A stretch of DNA of 64,000 nucleotides from Meconema thalassinum (Eukaryota > Arthropoda > Insecta > Orthoptera > Tettigoniidae). The first letter of the stretch is position 1. Each line of letters opens with the position of its first letter. The stretch lies in the NCBI GenBank assembly GCA_946902985.2, contig OX336388.2, positions 1,215,486,609 through 1,215,550,608 on the forward strand. The letters run 5' to 3'. This document shows, in pieces, positions 1 to 12,049 of the stretch. The notes below the pieces were generated by a model. That model made no database searches. It saw only the letters and a list, made by a program, of their open reading frames with translations, and was not told the DNA's origin. Made by a program: the position numbers and the translations under genes.

Positions 1-36
1 CCCCTAAGAATATTAAGGAATGTTTAGCTATTTCAG

Positions 37-2040
37 GGAGCACCGATCCAACAGTAAACCCTCAATATGGCAACTATGACACACCTCCTACGATGAAAAC
101 ACTACGCAAAGCTTGTGGCTGCATAATCAAGTACGCCAAGAAATCTGTTATAGTAACCTCCTCGGTGGAATCAACAAGAATGGTTGTAGAACACGAGGAT
201 GTTACTGCAGATTGCCCCTGCCAGCGAGTCATGTGCTGGGCCGAGAACTGGATGATGTTACCTTACTGCCGTCGTGGGAATGGAATGGAGAACACTGGAG
301 TACCTATCCACAAAGTGAAACTAAGTGGTGAGGGAAAGATGCCTGTTGTGAATGCTAGTGGGGAGATAGCTATTTACGCCACTGTTGATAAATCCAAGAA
401 GACCAACAGGAAAGGTCAACTCCCTTGCTCTTGCTCAGTAAGTATTACACATCAGGGGGAGGAATGCTCAAGGCCAGAACACCAGTCTGATTGTGCTAAT
501 TATGTAAACGTGGAGCCCGGTATGGAGGTTTCGAACACTAGTGATTGTGGTGCGACAGTGCCCAGTGAGAGTAATGGCGTTGGTGCTAACTATCAAAATA
601 TTGACTTTGCGCAATCATTGGAATATTATGAGAATTCCAAAGATGTGCTTCAGCGAGCTGGTATCAGCCAGCAGGACATGGACAATATGGCGAGTGAACT
701 GGCTAGTGAATCGTCTAGGTTTCGTGATGATAGTGTCGTCTCCTACACAATCAGTAATGGGGTTAAATTCTGTAATAAATGTGGGCATGCCTGCCACATA
801 TTCTCACCAGGTCAGCAACACCATCAACCACCCAATCCAGACATGGAGACTTCCACATTATCTGAGAGTTTAGATTCCAATAGCAATAGGCAAGATGACT
901 ACTTGATGATGGAACCTGCAAAAACTATGAAAACACCACAAGGATGTGCAAGTGAAGCCAGCGGGAAGAACTACCCTGGTTACTTGCCAATGTCACCAAT
1001 TACTAGCGGGAATGCTGCTTGCAATAAAAGTGAAATTCTCAAGCTAAAAGTTGACCACAATTCTTCAGGTCTTCCTTCTGAAAAAGCTGCTAGTATCCCC
1101 AGCTTGGCTGGCCCCATAGGTCCTGCAGTAGACAGGAGCAGAAAGCGATCTGAAGTTGACTTCCCTCGGGTTCCTGGTTCGGCTATGATGCATCACTCTG
1201 CCAATAGCCCATACTTACGAAGACTGTTGATGGAATCGAGTGATGAAGTTAGGAGACAGCACTTACTGAGCAGAAAGCGATCAAGCTCAGCAGATTCTTC
1301 AAGATACCTTGATGAGTTTGATGACTTTGAAGGGAGTAGTGTTACAGAGAGAGGAATTTCTATGTCTCAGACGAAATTGAGTACACCTGAGAGTTCAAGG
1401 AAATGTCCTGCTCCAGCCCCAACTAGCAGTGAAGAAAGTCCAAAGAAACCTCCTGCAGAGCCACCAGTTGAAGTTGAGCCAACTCCATGTGTTCCAGTGG
1501 AAACCAAACAGGAGGTTGTTGAAACTACTGTGGTTGATGCAACAGGACCAGAACCAGAGGAGGCAATGGTTGCTGTAGAGAACTTGACAGATGATGGCAG
1601 CACAAGCAGTGGATCATTGCGAACACTAATCCGTGAGTGTCTGGTAGATCCTCAACAGCAACCACAAGGAACATCACCATCTGCCGTACACATCAGGCGT
1701 TCTTCAAGTGTACCCTGCAAATCGGGCAACAATCGTGACTCGTCCAGTTCTAATGATTCAGGCGTATCAACTGGATCGCTAAAACATCGTGGTGCAGACT
1801 TTGCTGAGTTTGAGCTGCCCCTCACGACAGCTATGTCTACGAGAAGGCATCATCACGCTGTGTCAAGACATCCAGGAGCATTGACTAATTGCCTCCATGC
1901 ATCCCTCCCAAGGAGATCAAAGTCTGTAGATCCACTTCGAGAGATCAGCTTCCAGTTCCAAAAGATCAAAATACCAGCCAAGTCATCTTCAGCAGAAGCA
2001 GAAGTTCCCATCTGTCCCACAAAGAGAGATGGAACAAAAG
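37..2040 (+). CDS. chico: Insulin receptor substrate (IRS/chico), large internal exon
   Basis: This is an adaptor exon of the insulin/IGF pathway: IRS proteins are phosphorylated on tyrosine by the insulin receptor and recruit PI3-kinase and Grb2/Drk at the membrane. The acceptor tttcag ends at 36 and the frame stays open for 667 codons. Tyrosine motifs are NYDTPP (72-89), YVNV (tyrosine codon 501), YQNI (591), YLMM (900) and YLPM (981). YxxM is the known p85 SH2 site and YxN a Grb2-type site. The rest is Ser/Pro-rich and disordered-looking, with patches such as SNDSGVSTGSLKHRG and LPRRSKSVDP. The first ATG at 93 is not taken as the start because the frame continues back to the acceptor. The PH and PTB domains must lie upstream. 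The donor is AAG|gtacta at 2040/2041, phase 1. Confidence 0.85.
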
Positions 2041-2129
2041 GTACTAAGTTACATTACTTAGTTTGCTTGTCCTAACTAAGGCAATTATTAGGCTGAGGAT
2101 TTATGTGCACTAGAAACAAGTAAAATAAA
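2041..2129 (+). other. Possible intronic read-through end of the IRS transcript
   Basis: If the donor at 2041 is not used, the frame runs for another 11 codons (ending YLVCLS) to a TAA at 2073-2075. An AATAAA hexamer follows at 2124-2129, about 50 bases after that stop. This could make a shorter IRS lacking the last three coding exons. The arrangement is seen in the sequence; the isoform is inferred. AATAAA is common in AT-rich DNA. Confidence 0.3.
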
Positions 2130-2651
2130 TGGGAAAAGTCTTATGTAGGCCTATAAATATTGTAGATTAATCACCAAGAAAGAAAAGCATATTTGTAGAC
2201 CCGTATGAACTGTACATACACAAAGAGCAAGTAGGTAGCCAGCAAAATGTCTAGTATTCTATGATTTGCTTCATTTCTTCTTTATTTTACATGAATCATG
2301 TCTTGAAATCTTATGTTATATTGCTGTTATACTGTATTCTAAATCAAATGAATATTTTATACTGTTAGGTATTCAATGTGTAATCTTCCATTTTTCCATT
2401 TATTGCTTTAATTTTAGCTCTTTTTATTTTTATGTTATTTGTTGCATATAATGAGGAACCCTCATTTTTAGAAAATAAAAGTTAAAATAGTGTTGAGAAA
2501 AAACAACAATAAGTAGGGTTTAAAGTGGTAAATAAAATTCGATTACAGTGTTATTTTACATTAAAAATTATGATCATATTCAATAATTTGGCTTTATTAA
2601 AACACACTTTATTTTGTATACATTTTATGGACAATTTTACATAGAAATTAC

Positions 2652-3253
2652 TAGGGGTCTTCGGTACTGAAAATTTGGGTTTGGTACGGTTCGATTCGGT
2701 AAAAAAATTTGTACTTCGGTTCTCGGTACAAAATTGGTTCGGTTCAGCTCGGCTGATTTTCACACGCTAAACTAGAGTAATTTGTAAACCATTAACAAAA
2801 AAGTAACACATGACTTCTAATGATTATAAAGTAAACCAAATATTTGCCAAATAGCACAATTTATATTTAAAATACAGAAAAAATGTACAGTTAATAATCT
2901 CATACAATGTTCCATTAACTTTCAAACTTGCCCTTTTAGTGTGGAGTAAGTCAATTGATGCATACATTAAATTGACATTAGGCTCACACTGGAACACTTA
3001 AGTCCATAATTTAAAATTTTATTTATCAGAAGAGTTATTGTGCTCTAGTATTTAACTAACTATTGAAGTAAAAGTTTGATGATAAAGGACAATACTTTGG
3101 ATGTCTGAAAAAAAGGTTTCCTTAAATTACGGTATTTATGTCTCTTGTACCGAACCGAACATTTTACAGAGTTTTTTTATCGTCTTGAACCGAGGTCGGT
3201 AATTTCCTTTGTACCGTACCGTAACCGAAAAATCGGTGCACCGTCGACCCCTA
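2652..3253. mobile_element. hAT-type MITE in IRS intron 1
   Basis: This 602-bp element starts TAGGGGTC and ends GACCCCTA. A perfect 8-bp target duplication, GAAATTAC, flanks it at 2644-2651 and 3254-3261. Both ends are rich in ttcggtac / gtaccgaa motifs that form a longer imperfect inverted repeat. No transposase is encoded, so it is non-autonomous. The 8-bp duplication and the TAGGG ends assign it to hAT. Confidence 0.85.
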
Positions 3254-3479
3254 GAAATTACTTACTGAACAATTTTAGATTAACGAATAATGAAGAGGTG
3301 TGTATGCAAAAATAATTAAATGATAAATAATTACCATATATAAGAAAGTAATAAGTAAATTATAAATAACAATTAAATATATACCAGTAATTAATTAAAA
3401 TATATAAAATGAATATTTATAACCAAATGCGTTGTTTCAATTATTATGTCGTGTTGTGTACAAGAAGTTATTATTGCCT

Positions 3480-3940
3480 GTTCTTGTCCATTTGACAAGA
3501 TTTCTATTGTCCCTGCGGTAGGGCACGGAGAAATATTGTGATGATATGTGATCGGCATCGCATTCTGACTTCACGGTCAGGTACGGAGAAATATAGTGAT
3601 GTTACACGATCGGCGCTGCCTTCCTTTGACAGTAGAACATGGAGAAACATCGCAATATACCAATCGGTGCCACTTTTGGTCATTTAATGAGATTCCCATT
3701 ATCCTTGAGGTCCGGCACGTTAAAATATTGCTTTGTTACGCAATCAGCGTCGCTTGACAAGAACCCCGTTGTCATCATCATCGGTTGCGGAAAATATCTC
3801 TATGTTACACAATAGCTGCCACTCTCGCTAGTTTGACGTGATTCGTGTCTTCACGGTCAGACGTGGAGAAATATCGTGATTTTACACAATTGGCGCCGCA
3901 CCCGACCATTCAACTACATTCTCGCTGTCCTTGCAAGGGT
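3480..3940. repeat. Decayed minisatellite in IRS intron 1
   Basis: About six degenerate units are centred on variants of acggagaaatatcgtgat and cacaatcggcgccgc. The core recurs near 3527, 3585, 3641, 3719, 3789 and 3865. Spacing varies from 56 to 78 bp, so indels have blurred a unit that was probably about 75 bp. Confidence 0.6.
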
Positions 3941-4193
3941 GTTATTTCGTGAATAACTTTTCAAAACAGTATTTTTTGTGATTTTGCAAAATAAAATAAT
4001 TTTGCGTTATTTTATGACTACATTTTGACATATTTCCCAAATTTAGTGGTCTAGGATGGAAATGACATGTTTCTGTTAGGATTTCACCAATAAATGATTC
4101 ACAAAAAGCCAGGGTTCCTAAATATACCATATTTTATATTTCAGCAAACATGAAGAATCTTCAGTAAACTGACAGAACTCTTTTCTCTTCCAG

Positions 4194-4341
4194 GATTCCA
4201 AAGTCCAGGGGGCGATGGTGCTATGGTGGTGCCATACATGGATTCCCGCAGTACGAGTAGTGGGACATCAGACATGTCGGACTATATCGAGACACTTTCA
4301 CTATCATCACACAGCTCATCAGATACACCAGACAGCCTAAG
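4194..4341 (+). CDS. chico: Insulin receptor substrate, penultimate-region exon
   Basis: The acceptor ttctcttccag precedes 4194 and the donor gtaaat follows 4341. The two first bases complete the split glycine codon left by the previous exon, and the exon ends in phase 2. It encodes about 49 residues rich in Ser and Thr, including VPYMDSRS and SDYIETLSLSS. The tyrosine in DYIETL lies in the C-terminal tail where IRS proteins carry SHP2/Csw-type docking sites. That role is inferred from position and the YIxxL pattern. The matching splice phases on both sides are the strongest support. Confidence 0.82.
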
Positions 4342-4877
4342 GTAAATGCTACTGTATCATCTTCCTCAGCAGTTACCGGTACTACTTTATACCCTCGTGA
4401 GAAAAATGTTTCTGCAAATTAAGTCTCTCGCTACACCTTAGGAAAGCAAAGACAATTCCACACAGGCCATAGAAGCCCCCAAAGAGCAGTGGAAGGAAGA
4501 GACTGCTAATGTTTCATACATAGGCACTAGTTGGGTTGGAGTTGTCAGCGTTTTGCCCCCACCACCTTTGCTCTCATGAATTACCCTGGTGCTCGTTTTA
4601 TTGGGCATTTCTAAAGTGTTAGTTTTGTTTCTAAAATCTTCTACCTGGGTGTGAATCAAATCCACTCCCTTTGAGTTAGAATCACAACATCTCTTCTGAC
4701 TGAGTCATAAAGCCTCCATGAATTGAATCAGCCGGAGCTGAAACGTATTAAGTCACTTTTCACTACTTTTCAGGAGATAGAGAAAACGTCATTGACAGAA
4801 CAGTACTTAACAAACACACTATATTAGTCATCTATGTTGTGAAACAACTATTTAGGTTATATTTGCGTTAACGGAAT

Positions 4878-5209
4878 GAAAAATCCAAAGCCTGCTTCCA
4901 GTCTCCGACCGGGTCAGGAATGGAATGAATGAAGCCCCTATCTAGCGGCGAGGATATGGACTGTGCCGGCTGCCGAGGCCTGACGCACTCCTCTGGGGCA
5001 ATGATTAAATGAATGACAGATGAAATGAAATGATAGTGGAGAGTGTTGCTGAAATGAAATTTTGACAGGGAAAACCGGAGTACCCGGAGAAAAACCTGTC
5101 TGCCTCCGTTTTGTCCAGCACAGATCTCACATGGAGTGACCGGGATTTGAACCACGGACCCAGCGGTGAGAGGCCAGCGTGCTGCCGCCTAAGCCACGGA
5201 GGCTTCCGA
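4878..5209 (-). mobile_element. tRNA-derived SINE, full length, IRS intron 2
   Basis: On the minus strand the head has a pol III A box (TGGCTTAGGCGG) and B box (GGTTCAAATCC). A body and a short A-rich tail follow. A direct repeat, TAACGGAAT, flanks the element at 4869-4877 and 5210-5218, which supports a complete retrotransposed copy. It lies antisense to IRS. Confidence 0.85.
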
Positions 5210-5600
5210 TAACGGAATATCAATCTTAATTTAAGAAAGATAGTTTTCAAATCAATTTTGGAAACGGAGCCTTTCAGCTCCTTGGTTAGTTTAGCACAAT
5301 ATAAAGCCATCCAGAATGAATCTTCCACCTGATATTTTATATTAAAATGGATTTTTAACATAAAAACCACCTAAACCCTGTACAAATGTGAATTACAACA
5401 GCACTAAAACACGCGGGAATCTTGCAGTGCGGCCAACTTTAAGTACGGAATACGGCACTGAAAGGCAGCAAGTCATTGACTTAATGCCTTTCTCCTCTGA
5501 TCACACTACATTAGCAGTGGTTTCTGGCTTAAACAGAAGGCTGACTTAATTCTTTCTTATACCGCTCCAAGGCACTTGGGTCAATACTTCAGAATACTAA

Positions 5601-5685
5601 CTCTTGGTGTCCACTCCCGGACCCTCTCAGGAGTAGCGATCTGTGCACTACCTCCCTGTGGAGGTCCAGGCGCGGACACCAAGAG
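5601..5685. repeat. 12-bp perfect stem-loop
   Basis: CTCTTGGTGTCC at 5601-5612 is the exact reverse complement of 5674-5685, around a 61-base loop. The loop holds further partial inverted pieces (ggacc and ggtcc). It lies in IRS intron 2. It may be a tiny foldback element or a structured intronic RNA. Confidence 0.5.
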
Positions 5686-6307
5686 CTCGCTGATGAGGCA
5701 GCTTGGTGTTCCTAGGCGAAACCCCACACAAGACACGGCATAAACCTAGAAAAATTGCTGAGGTTTTGCTTAATAATAGTTCTGGTTTCACTGTGAGGTG
5801 GCAATGTAAGTGGAATATCAAAATTGTAGAGTAGATGGTCTATATGGCTCTTACGAAGTCAGTTCCTACATCAGTCTCTTGATGTTGCAACTTCTCAGTC
5901 GGTCAACACAATACAATCCCAATTACTGGGAAATATGAAAAACAACCTAAAAATAATTAGGGCCTACATGTCATTAAAAAGTATTTGTAACAGATTACAG
6001 AAGAGGGAAAATCTCTAAGATGACATGTTTTGCTCATCAGATCTCAAAGTTCAAATCAAGTCAAAATAGCTCTACAAGACACTATTAAATCCCACAATGT
6101 CAATCATGAAACTGAAAAACGGACCTCAAACAACAACCCTAATAAGATCAACAGAATCGTAAAAATGTATGACTTTCAGCTGTTAAAAAACTGTAGAATT
6201 AAGACCCCTCAAAACGATTTTTTTTTTATTAATATCTATAAGGCTACTAGGTTGAAAAATTATAAATCCACTCATAAATGGTCACCCTCCCTCCTCCAAA
6301 CTTATCC

Positions 6308-8312
6308 ATATGTTGTTGTTTGAGTCTTCAATCTTTTGACTGGTTTGATGCAGATCTCCATGTCTCCCTGTCCTGAGTTAATAGTTTCATCTCTACATAC
6401 TGTAGCTACCACACCCTACATCCGAGGCAATCTGTTTAACATATTCTAACCTTGGTCTACCCCTACAGTTCTTGTCCTCGACCCTTCTCTCCATAACTAA
6501 GCTTGCTATTCCTGGGTGTCTTAGTATGTGTCCTACCAACCAATCTCTTCTCTTCATTAGCATTCGCCAGAAACATCTCTCCTCTCCCACTCGTCTTAAT
6601 ACCTCTACGTTTGTAACCCTATCTACCCATCTGATCTTCACCACATTTCAAACGCTTCAATTCTCCTCTTTTCTGCTGCACCAATAGTCCAAGTTTCACT
6701 TCCATAGAGTGCGATGCCCCAGACAAAGGTTTTCAAAAATGTCTTCCTAATACCTAAATCTATATTCGATGTCAACAGATTCCTTTTCTGTAGAAATGCT
6801 TTCCTTGCCTGAGCCAACCTACTTTTTATATCCTCTTTGGTTCGTCCATCACTGGTTATTTTGCTTCCTAAGTAACAGAAGTCTCCCGCTTCCTTTAGTT
6901 TTTCACCTGACAATGTGATGTCCATAGAGGTTTCTGATTTATTGCGGCCGTATTCCAATATTTTTGTTTTACATTTATTAATTTTATCATGAATTCTTTC
7001 CTCAAGACGGAGTCCATACCATTCAAAAACTCATTCAAATCCTGAGGCGTGTCGGCCAAGATGGCAATGTCATCAGCAAATCTCAGAGTTGAAATTATTT
7101 CTCCTTGAATCTTGACTCCCACTTTAAATTTCTCTCTAATTTCCTTCATTGCTTGTTCAATGTAAAGATTGAAAAGTATGGGTGATAAGTTGCAGCCTTG
7201 CCTCACACCTTTCTGAATACCAGCTTCTCTCTCATGTCCATCAGCTTGAATGACTGCTGTCTGGTTTCTGTACAGATTGTAGATCACCCTCCCATCCCAG
7301 TACTTTATTTCAATCATTTTCAAAATGTCAAACAATTTAGTCCAATCAACGTTATCAAAAGCTTTTTCTAAGTCTACAAATGCCATGAACGTTCCCTTAT
7401 CTTTTCTCATTCAACCTTCCAAAATCAGCCTAAGACCTAGTATAGCTTCACCTGTTCCTACATTTCTCCTGAAACCAAACTGGTCTTAACCCAACTCCGC
7501 TTCTATCTGGCTTTCCATCCTCTTGTAAATTATTCCTGACAGGATCTTTGATGCATGAGTAATCAAGCTTATTGTACGGTAATCCTCACATCTGTCTGCT
7601 CCCACTTTCTTCGGTATAGGGATGATAACATTCTTTTTGAAATCAGAGGGTACCTCACCTGTCTCATAAATCCTACACACCAAGTGAAATAACCTGAACT
7701 GACCTTCATCACCTATGCAGCGTAGCAACTCAATCGGTATATCATCTATGCCTGGTGCTTTGTTCCTGCCTAAGTCTTCCAATGCTCTGTCAAATTCTGA
7801 TCTCAATATTAAATCTCCTTTCGCATCCTCATCAATTTCCTCCTCCCTTTCCATTACATGACTCTCAATCTCCTTTCCATTGTACAAACACTCAATGTTA
7901 GCTTTCCATCTCTCAACCTTTTCTTCCCTATCTGTTAGAGGCTTTCCATTTGTGTCCTTAATATTACAACATTTAGTCTTCTTTTCCCCAAATGTATTCT
8001 TAATCCTTCGATAAGCTGTGTCTACTTTTCCTAATTTCAGACTATTTTCTATACCTGCACATTTCTCATTCAACCATTCTTCTTTCGCTACCTTGCACTT
8101 CTTGTTAACCTCATTTCTCAGATGTCTGTATTCTGCTTTCCCCTTTTCATCTCTTACATTCTTGTGTTTCCGCCTTTCATCCATCAATTCTAGTATATCC
8201 TGAGTGATCCACGGTTTTCTGCCTATTCTTGCTTTCCTACCAATGTTTTCTTCTGCAGATTTTGATATTTCATTCTTCAAAATCCACATAGGCTTGGTTA
8301 ATGCTGCCTAGA
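6308..8312 (-). mobile_element. 5'-truncated non-LTR retrotransposon (LINE), IRS intron 2
   Basis: Conceptual translation on the minus strand gives reverse transcriptase blocks broken by frameshifts. 8289-7486 holds NKAPGIDDIPIELL and the fingers region. 7410-6895 holds FVDLEKAFDNVDW, GVRQGCNLSPILFN and the catalytic FADDIAIL. 6958-6393 holds the C-terminal LYGSETWTIG and RRMVKIRWVDRV blocks. The endonuclease is missing. The 3' end carries the sequence ctggtttgatgcagatctcc, which I recall from a widespread insect LINE family. The clade is probably RTE-like. It lies antisense to IRS. Confidence 0.85.
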
Positions 8313-8692
8313 AATACTTAAATCAATAAGCCCCCAGAATAGAAATATAAACTCTGAAGCAGTAAATTTCTGCAAGTGTGTTGCAATGATGATATATATT
8401 AATGTGTTTTGGTATTTCAAGTCAAGCGGTTATACAACAACATATAAGTGACAAGGCCAAAAACAATCTACAAATGTGAACACAAATAAGCAGTAAAACT
8501 TTGGCACTAAGAGGGTTATTTATTATGTCAGGTTATTCATGAAAATAGTCTCAAGAAATGCTGCTCGAGTTTATAAGTCTCAGTGGATGAATACCATTGC
8601 AGCTTCTTGCTCGAGTACCCGGTAGTCATCAATGAATTCGGAACATCTCATAACATTACCTATGGTAATTCCTAATGTGTTTTCTTTTGCAG

Positions 8693-8783
8693 ACTGGGGC
8701 GCCCAGCCACTACTACTCTGAGGCCGAGGTCAGGCAAGGAGTACCAACTGATTGATCGCTCAATCCTGGATGGAGACATGAAG
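8693..8783 (+). CDS. chico: Insulin receptor substrate, short C-terminal exon
   Basis: The exon is 91 bp, between ttttcttttgcag (ending 8692) and gtataag (from 8784). One base completes the arginine codon begun in the 4194-4341 exon, then 30 codons follow, ending in phase 0. The peptide contains LGRPATTTLRPRSGKEYQL and then IDRSILDGDMK. It is basic and Ser/Thr-rich like the rest of the tail. The exon is short, so recognition rests on splice sites and phase, not on a domain. Confidence 0.75.
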
Positions 8784-9461
8784 GTATAAGCTTGTGAGTA
8801 AATGCTGATGACTCAGTGGCTATTCTGACATCATGCATCTTCATTTTAATAATCTGCTGAAAATTAAATCACAATTATTTTTAAGTTGTGTACGATTCCA
8901 GTCGAGTTTTATAATATTCTTGACCTTGCTGGTCAGTTTCACTTTACGGCAGGACCATACAGATGTCTGTGGATTGCACTCCACCATGTTGCTCAGTACT
9001 CGAGCAGTCAGGCAGTGTGTGTTTTAGAGGGGGAATAGAGAGAATATTGTCATTCTGAGCATAAATGTAATTTTCTTTCTTCAGCTTTTCTCAATTAATT
9101 GGGGTCGCCAGAGCCAACCAGGCAACGACAACCATGGAGCTACTATACAGTATGAATAATGTGCATGCAAAAGAACCATGGTATACCCTTCCCAATATTG
9201 GTTCACTTTATGTGCCTTTTCACTGCTATGTTTGACGCTCAATCACCAGTGAACAGACGCACATTAGTAATATCCAGCAATTCTTCTCTTTTGCGCACAA
9301 ATCACAGCAAAAACCTGGAAGAATTGCTGGATTTTCACTACTTGGCCATGAAAGCCAATATACCAATATGTATTTGGTTATTCATGTTTCATTTGAGGGG
9401 CTTGGACACACTGTGTGCATAGATAACCTGTGGTATTGTGGTGTCTGTGGTAGTGTGTGTA

Positions 9462-9712
9462 TTTGTATTTCTGGGAAGGAGGTGGCCGTGGTCATCCTCT
9501 AGTAGAACAGGAGAAACCACAGAAAACCACTTCCAAGATGGCTAAGGTTGGAATGGAATCTGCAGTACCTCTTCTCAGATTTGCATCACGAGGCTGAATG
9601 AATCTAATTTCAGCCCTAAGACCAGAATATTAAATTTCTTGGCAGAGCCAGGAATCGAACCCAGGCCACAGTCAAGAATGCTAGCGGCTACACTATGAGG
9701 TGGACACACAAA
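9462..9712 (-). mobile_element. tRNA-derived SINE, IRS intron 3
   Basis: The minus strand carries the B box GGTTCGATTCC (plus 9651-9661) and a body with ggtggccgtgg and accacagaaaaccacttcc. The same body recurs at 48885-49130, so both are copies of one dispersed family. No clear target duplication was resolved. Confidence 0.7.
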
Positions 9713-10429
9713 TAATAATCAAAGCTGCACTGTTCCTGCAGCTCAATCTCACAGATGCCAAAGTAATTAGATTGTATCCCAAATTACCTCATGTGGACCA
9801 GATGAACTCAGTGTTTTGCCCCTTAAAACAACAATCATTACCATCATTTAGCTATATTTAGCACTATATATCTTCTGTGGTTTTGGCTGATTGTTTAAGA
9901 ACCTACTAGAATAGCTATTTTCAAGTCCATTAGGATGACTACCTTTTCAAATATTCAAAATCTATGTAGGATCTGTTGTAAAGCCATGGAGACACCCTCT
10001 GTTTCTCCATCTTCTTCTTCATGTGCCCCGTCCTCCAAGAACATCGATCAGTAGCATGATCTGCTGCTTGTCCATAGCTTTTCTAAACAGCGACTCTGTA
10101 TCCAGTCCAAACCACTGGCTAAGTTCTTTAGCCAGGTTATTCTTCTATGCCCTGGACCCATAATGCCATCAATCTTCCCTTGAAAAATTAATTGCAACAT
10201 TTTGTATTAGTTTTTGTGCATGAAATGACCAAAATATTCTAGTTTTCTCCTTTTAATGAAATTGAGAATACCGTATCTGAAACTTTGTTCATATGCCGCA
10301 GTACTTCCACATTAGTGATTTCAGCTATCCATTAAGTTGATTTATTCATGTTAACAGTACTCAAATTTTCTCAGCATAATGATGGTGAGGTTATGGCTTT
10401 TAATTACAGATAATGTGTTTAATTTTCAG

Positions 10430-10624
10430 CCTCACTGCACAGTCCCAGAGAAGTCTCCTCATCAGCTGCGAGGGCTGGTGGCACCATATGCCAACATCAC
10501 CCCTGTTCCTGAGAAATCTGAATCCCCATCGCCGGGTTACATGAGCGGCTCGCCGGGCCAGGAACGGGAGGACCAGCCACATCACACACTCACATATCCA
10601 CCTACCACATATGCAAAGGATTGA
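10430..10624 (+). CDS. chico: Insulin receptor substrate, terminal coding exon
   Basis: The acceptor aattttcag ends at 10429 and the frame enters in phase 0, matching the donor at 8783/8784. It encodes 64 residues and stops with TGA at 10622-10624. Motifs are APYANITP (YANI, a Grb2-type YxN site), SPGYMSGSPG and a final TYPPTTYAKD. With the three exons upstream it gives about 811 residues of IRS tail in this window. An in-frame ATG at 10379 lies in the intron and is not used. Confidence 0.8.
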   Translation, partial: PHCTVPEKSPHQLRGLVAPYANITPVPEKSESPSPGYMSGSPGQEREDQPHHTLTYPPTTYAKD

Positions 10625-11090
10625 GTTGAATAACCAGAACTTCATACCTCATCAATGTAATATAGAACTACAGGACTGAAAGAGAAACCAAGGCAAAGAT
10701 ATAACCCATTTTTAATATTAGGTTAAGAAACTAAATTCAATTATCAATAATGAATATAATGGCCAGATGGCATGAGTGCTTGTACATAATACAGTATAAT
10801 AGCAAGCAAGGATGAGTGATGGTGCTGAGAGGTGTGGAATCTGATTACCTGATAGTGATGAATAACCCCCAAGAGTATACCAAATCTGCTCACGGTATGA
10901 CATGGTATTATATAATTAATATCCTCAAACTGAGCTTAAAAGTATCTTTTTTTAAGTGAATTGTATTATTATCTTTATCTATAATCTTTTATCATTAAGC
11001 ATAATATTTTGATAACATCCAGAAAAGAAGTATTTAGTGATTTGGAGTGGAGTTAACATTTTTAAATAAATAAATTTAAAAAAATTGTAG
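10625..11090 (+). other. IRS 3' UTR (approximate)
   Basis: This is AT-rich noncoding sequence after the IRS stop, with no open frame and no recognisable repeat. The end is set about 20 bases past the first strong poly(A) hexamer. The true UTR may be longer, because the following AT-rich kilobase holds no obvious boundary. Confidence 0.45.
11065..11070 (+). terminator. Candidate poly(A) signal of the IRS gene
   Basis: AATAAA lies 441 bases after the IRS stop codon within tttaaataaataaattt. It is the first canonical hexamer downstream of the stop. Confidence 0.4.
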
Positions 11091-12049
11091 AATTTGTCTT
11101 CACCATTATTGTAAATGAGCTGTAAGTTAGCTTCACTTGTTTTTAATGAAGAAAGAAAGATCTTAAAAAAGGAAGGAAAAAACTTTTTCTACGATTATAA
11201 AAAAAAACTTTGTGAATTGTAGGGCATTTTTCTGTCATATACGAATAGTTCTTTGTCCATCCTTGTAATTGATTGAGTGAAATATTTTCTACTATTGAAT
11301 TTAGAGAGTGAGTGATTGGACATGATGCTAGTCAGTTATGTCTGTGGTAGATTTCAAAATAACTATATAACTTGAGTGTTTTAGTATTTAGTGTTCATGT
11401 TAACCAACAATTATATTTAAAAAGAAAAACTGTTGAAAAAGAAAAAAGAAGAATTTGGGAAATAAGGAAATAATGAAAATAATGCAAGAATTGGAAGAAA
11501 CAATCATTACTGTAAATGTCTACTACTACAGTTCCTGATAATACAGCACCAGTAATTGTACAGAATGTGTCAAGTTCCTTGGCTTCTCATTAGATCAGAG
11601 ATCAGAGATTAGATCATCCTCCACTCTTTTTTTTTTTCTTCCTTGAAAAGAAATTCTGAAAAGCACTGTATCTTAAAATGTCATGCATGGAACTGTATAA
11701 TGCTGCATAGATTATTTGCAAGTAATGAATTGCTCGTACACACTTTCAGGTAGCGTACTAAAGATGAAGTAAGATGTCATGTGGGTCAAAGCTAAGCATT
11801 ACTCGCACTCTTTCTCTGCGTATATCACTGAAACCACTTTCGCTACTTCCTCCATGAACTATCACAATCTACCCCTAATTAAGAAGCGTATATGACATAA
11901 CTGAAATGCAAATCTTTTGTATAGACCGTAACAGTTCTTCTAGGACTAATACATGAAAGGATGATGATGATGATGATGATGTGACATAAGTGTTCTTTTC
12001 AATTTAACCTGTCATTGAACTACAATTGGATCAAAGAGAGGAAGGTTAT
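11091..12049. other. Gene-free AT-rich stretch
   Basis: No supported gene or element is visible. There is a short T run near 11628 and a (GAT)n microsatellite at 11960-11981. 12003-12053 is partly duplicated at 13168-13218 (ctacaattggatcaaa core), so an unidentified repeat end lies there. Confidence 0.5.
11960..11981. repeat. (GAT)n microsatellite
   Basis: About seven uninterrupted GAT triplets. Confidence 0.9.

Noticed and set aside
1367..1603. 78-codon open frame antisense to IRS
   Set aside because: A shadow of the Ser/Thr-rich IRS coding exon; no domain or splice support.
4868..5370. Minus-strand open frames of 95 and 121 codons
   Set aside because: They read through the SINE at 4878-5209 and its flank. 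No protein domain.
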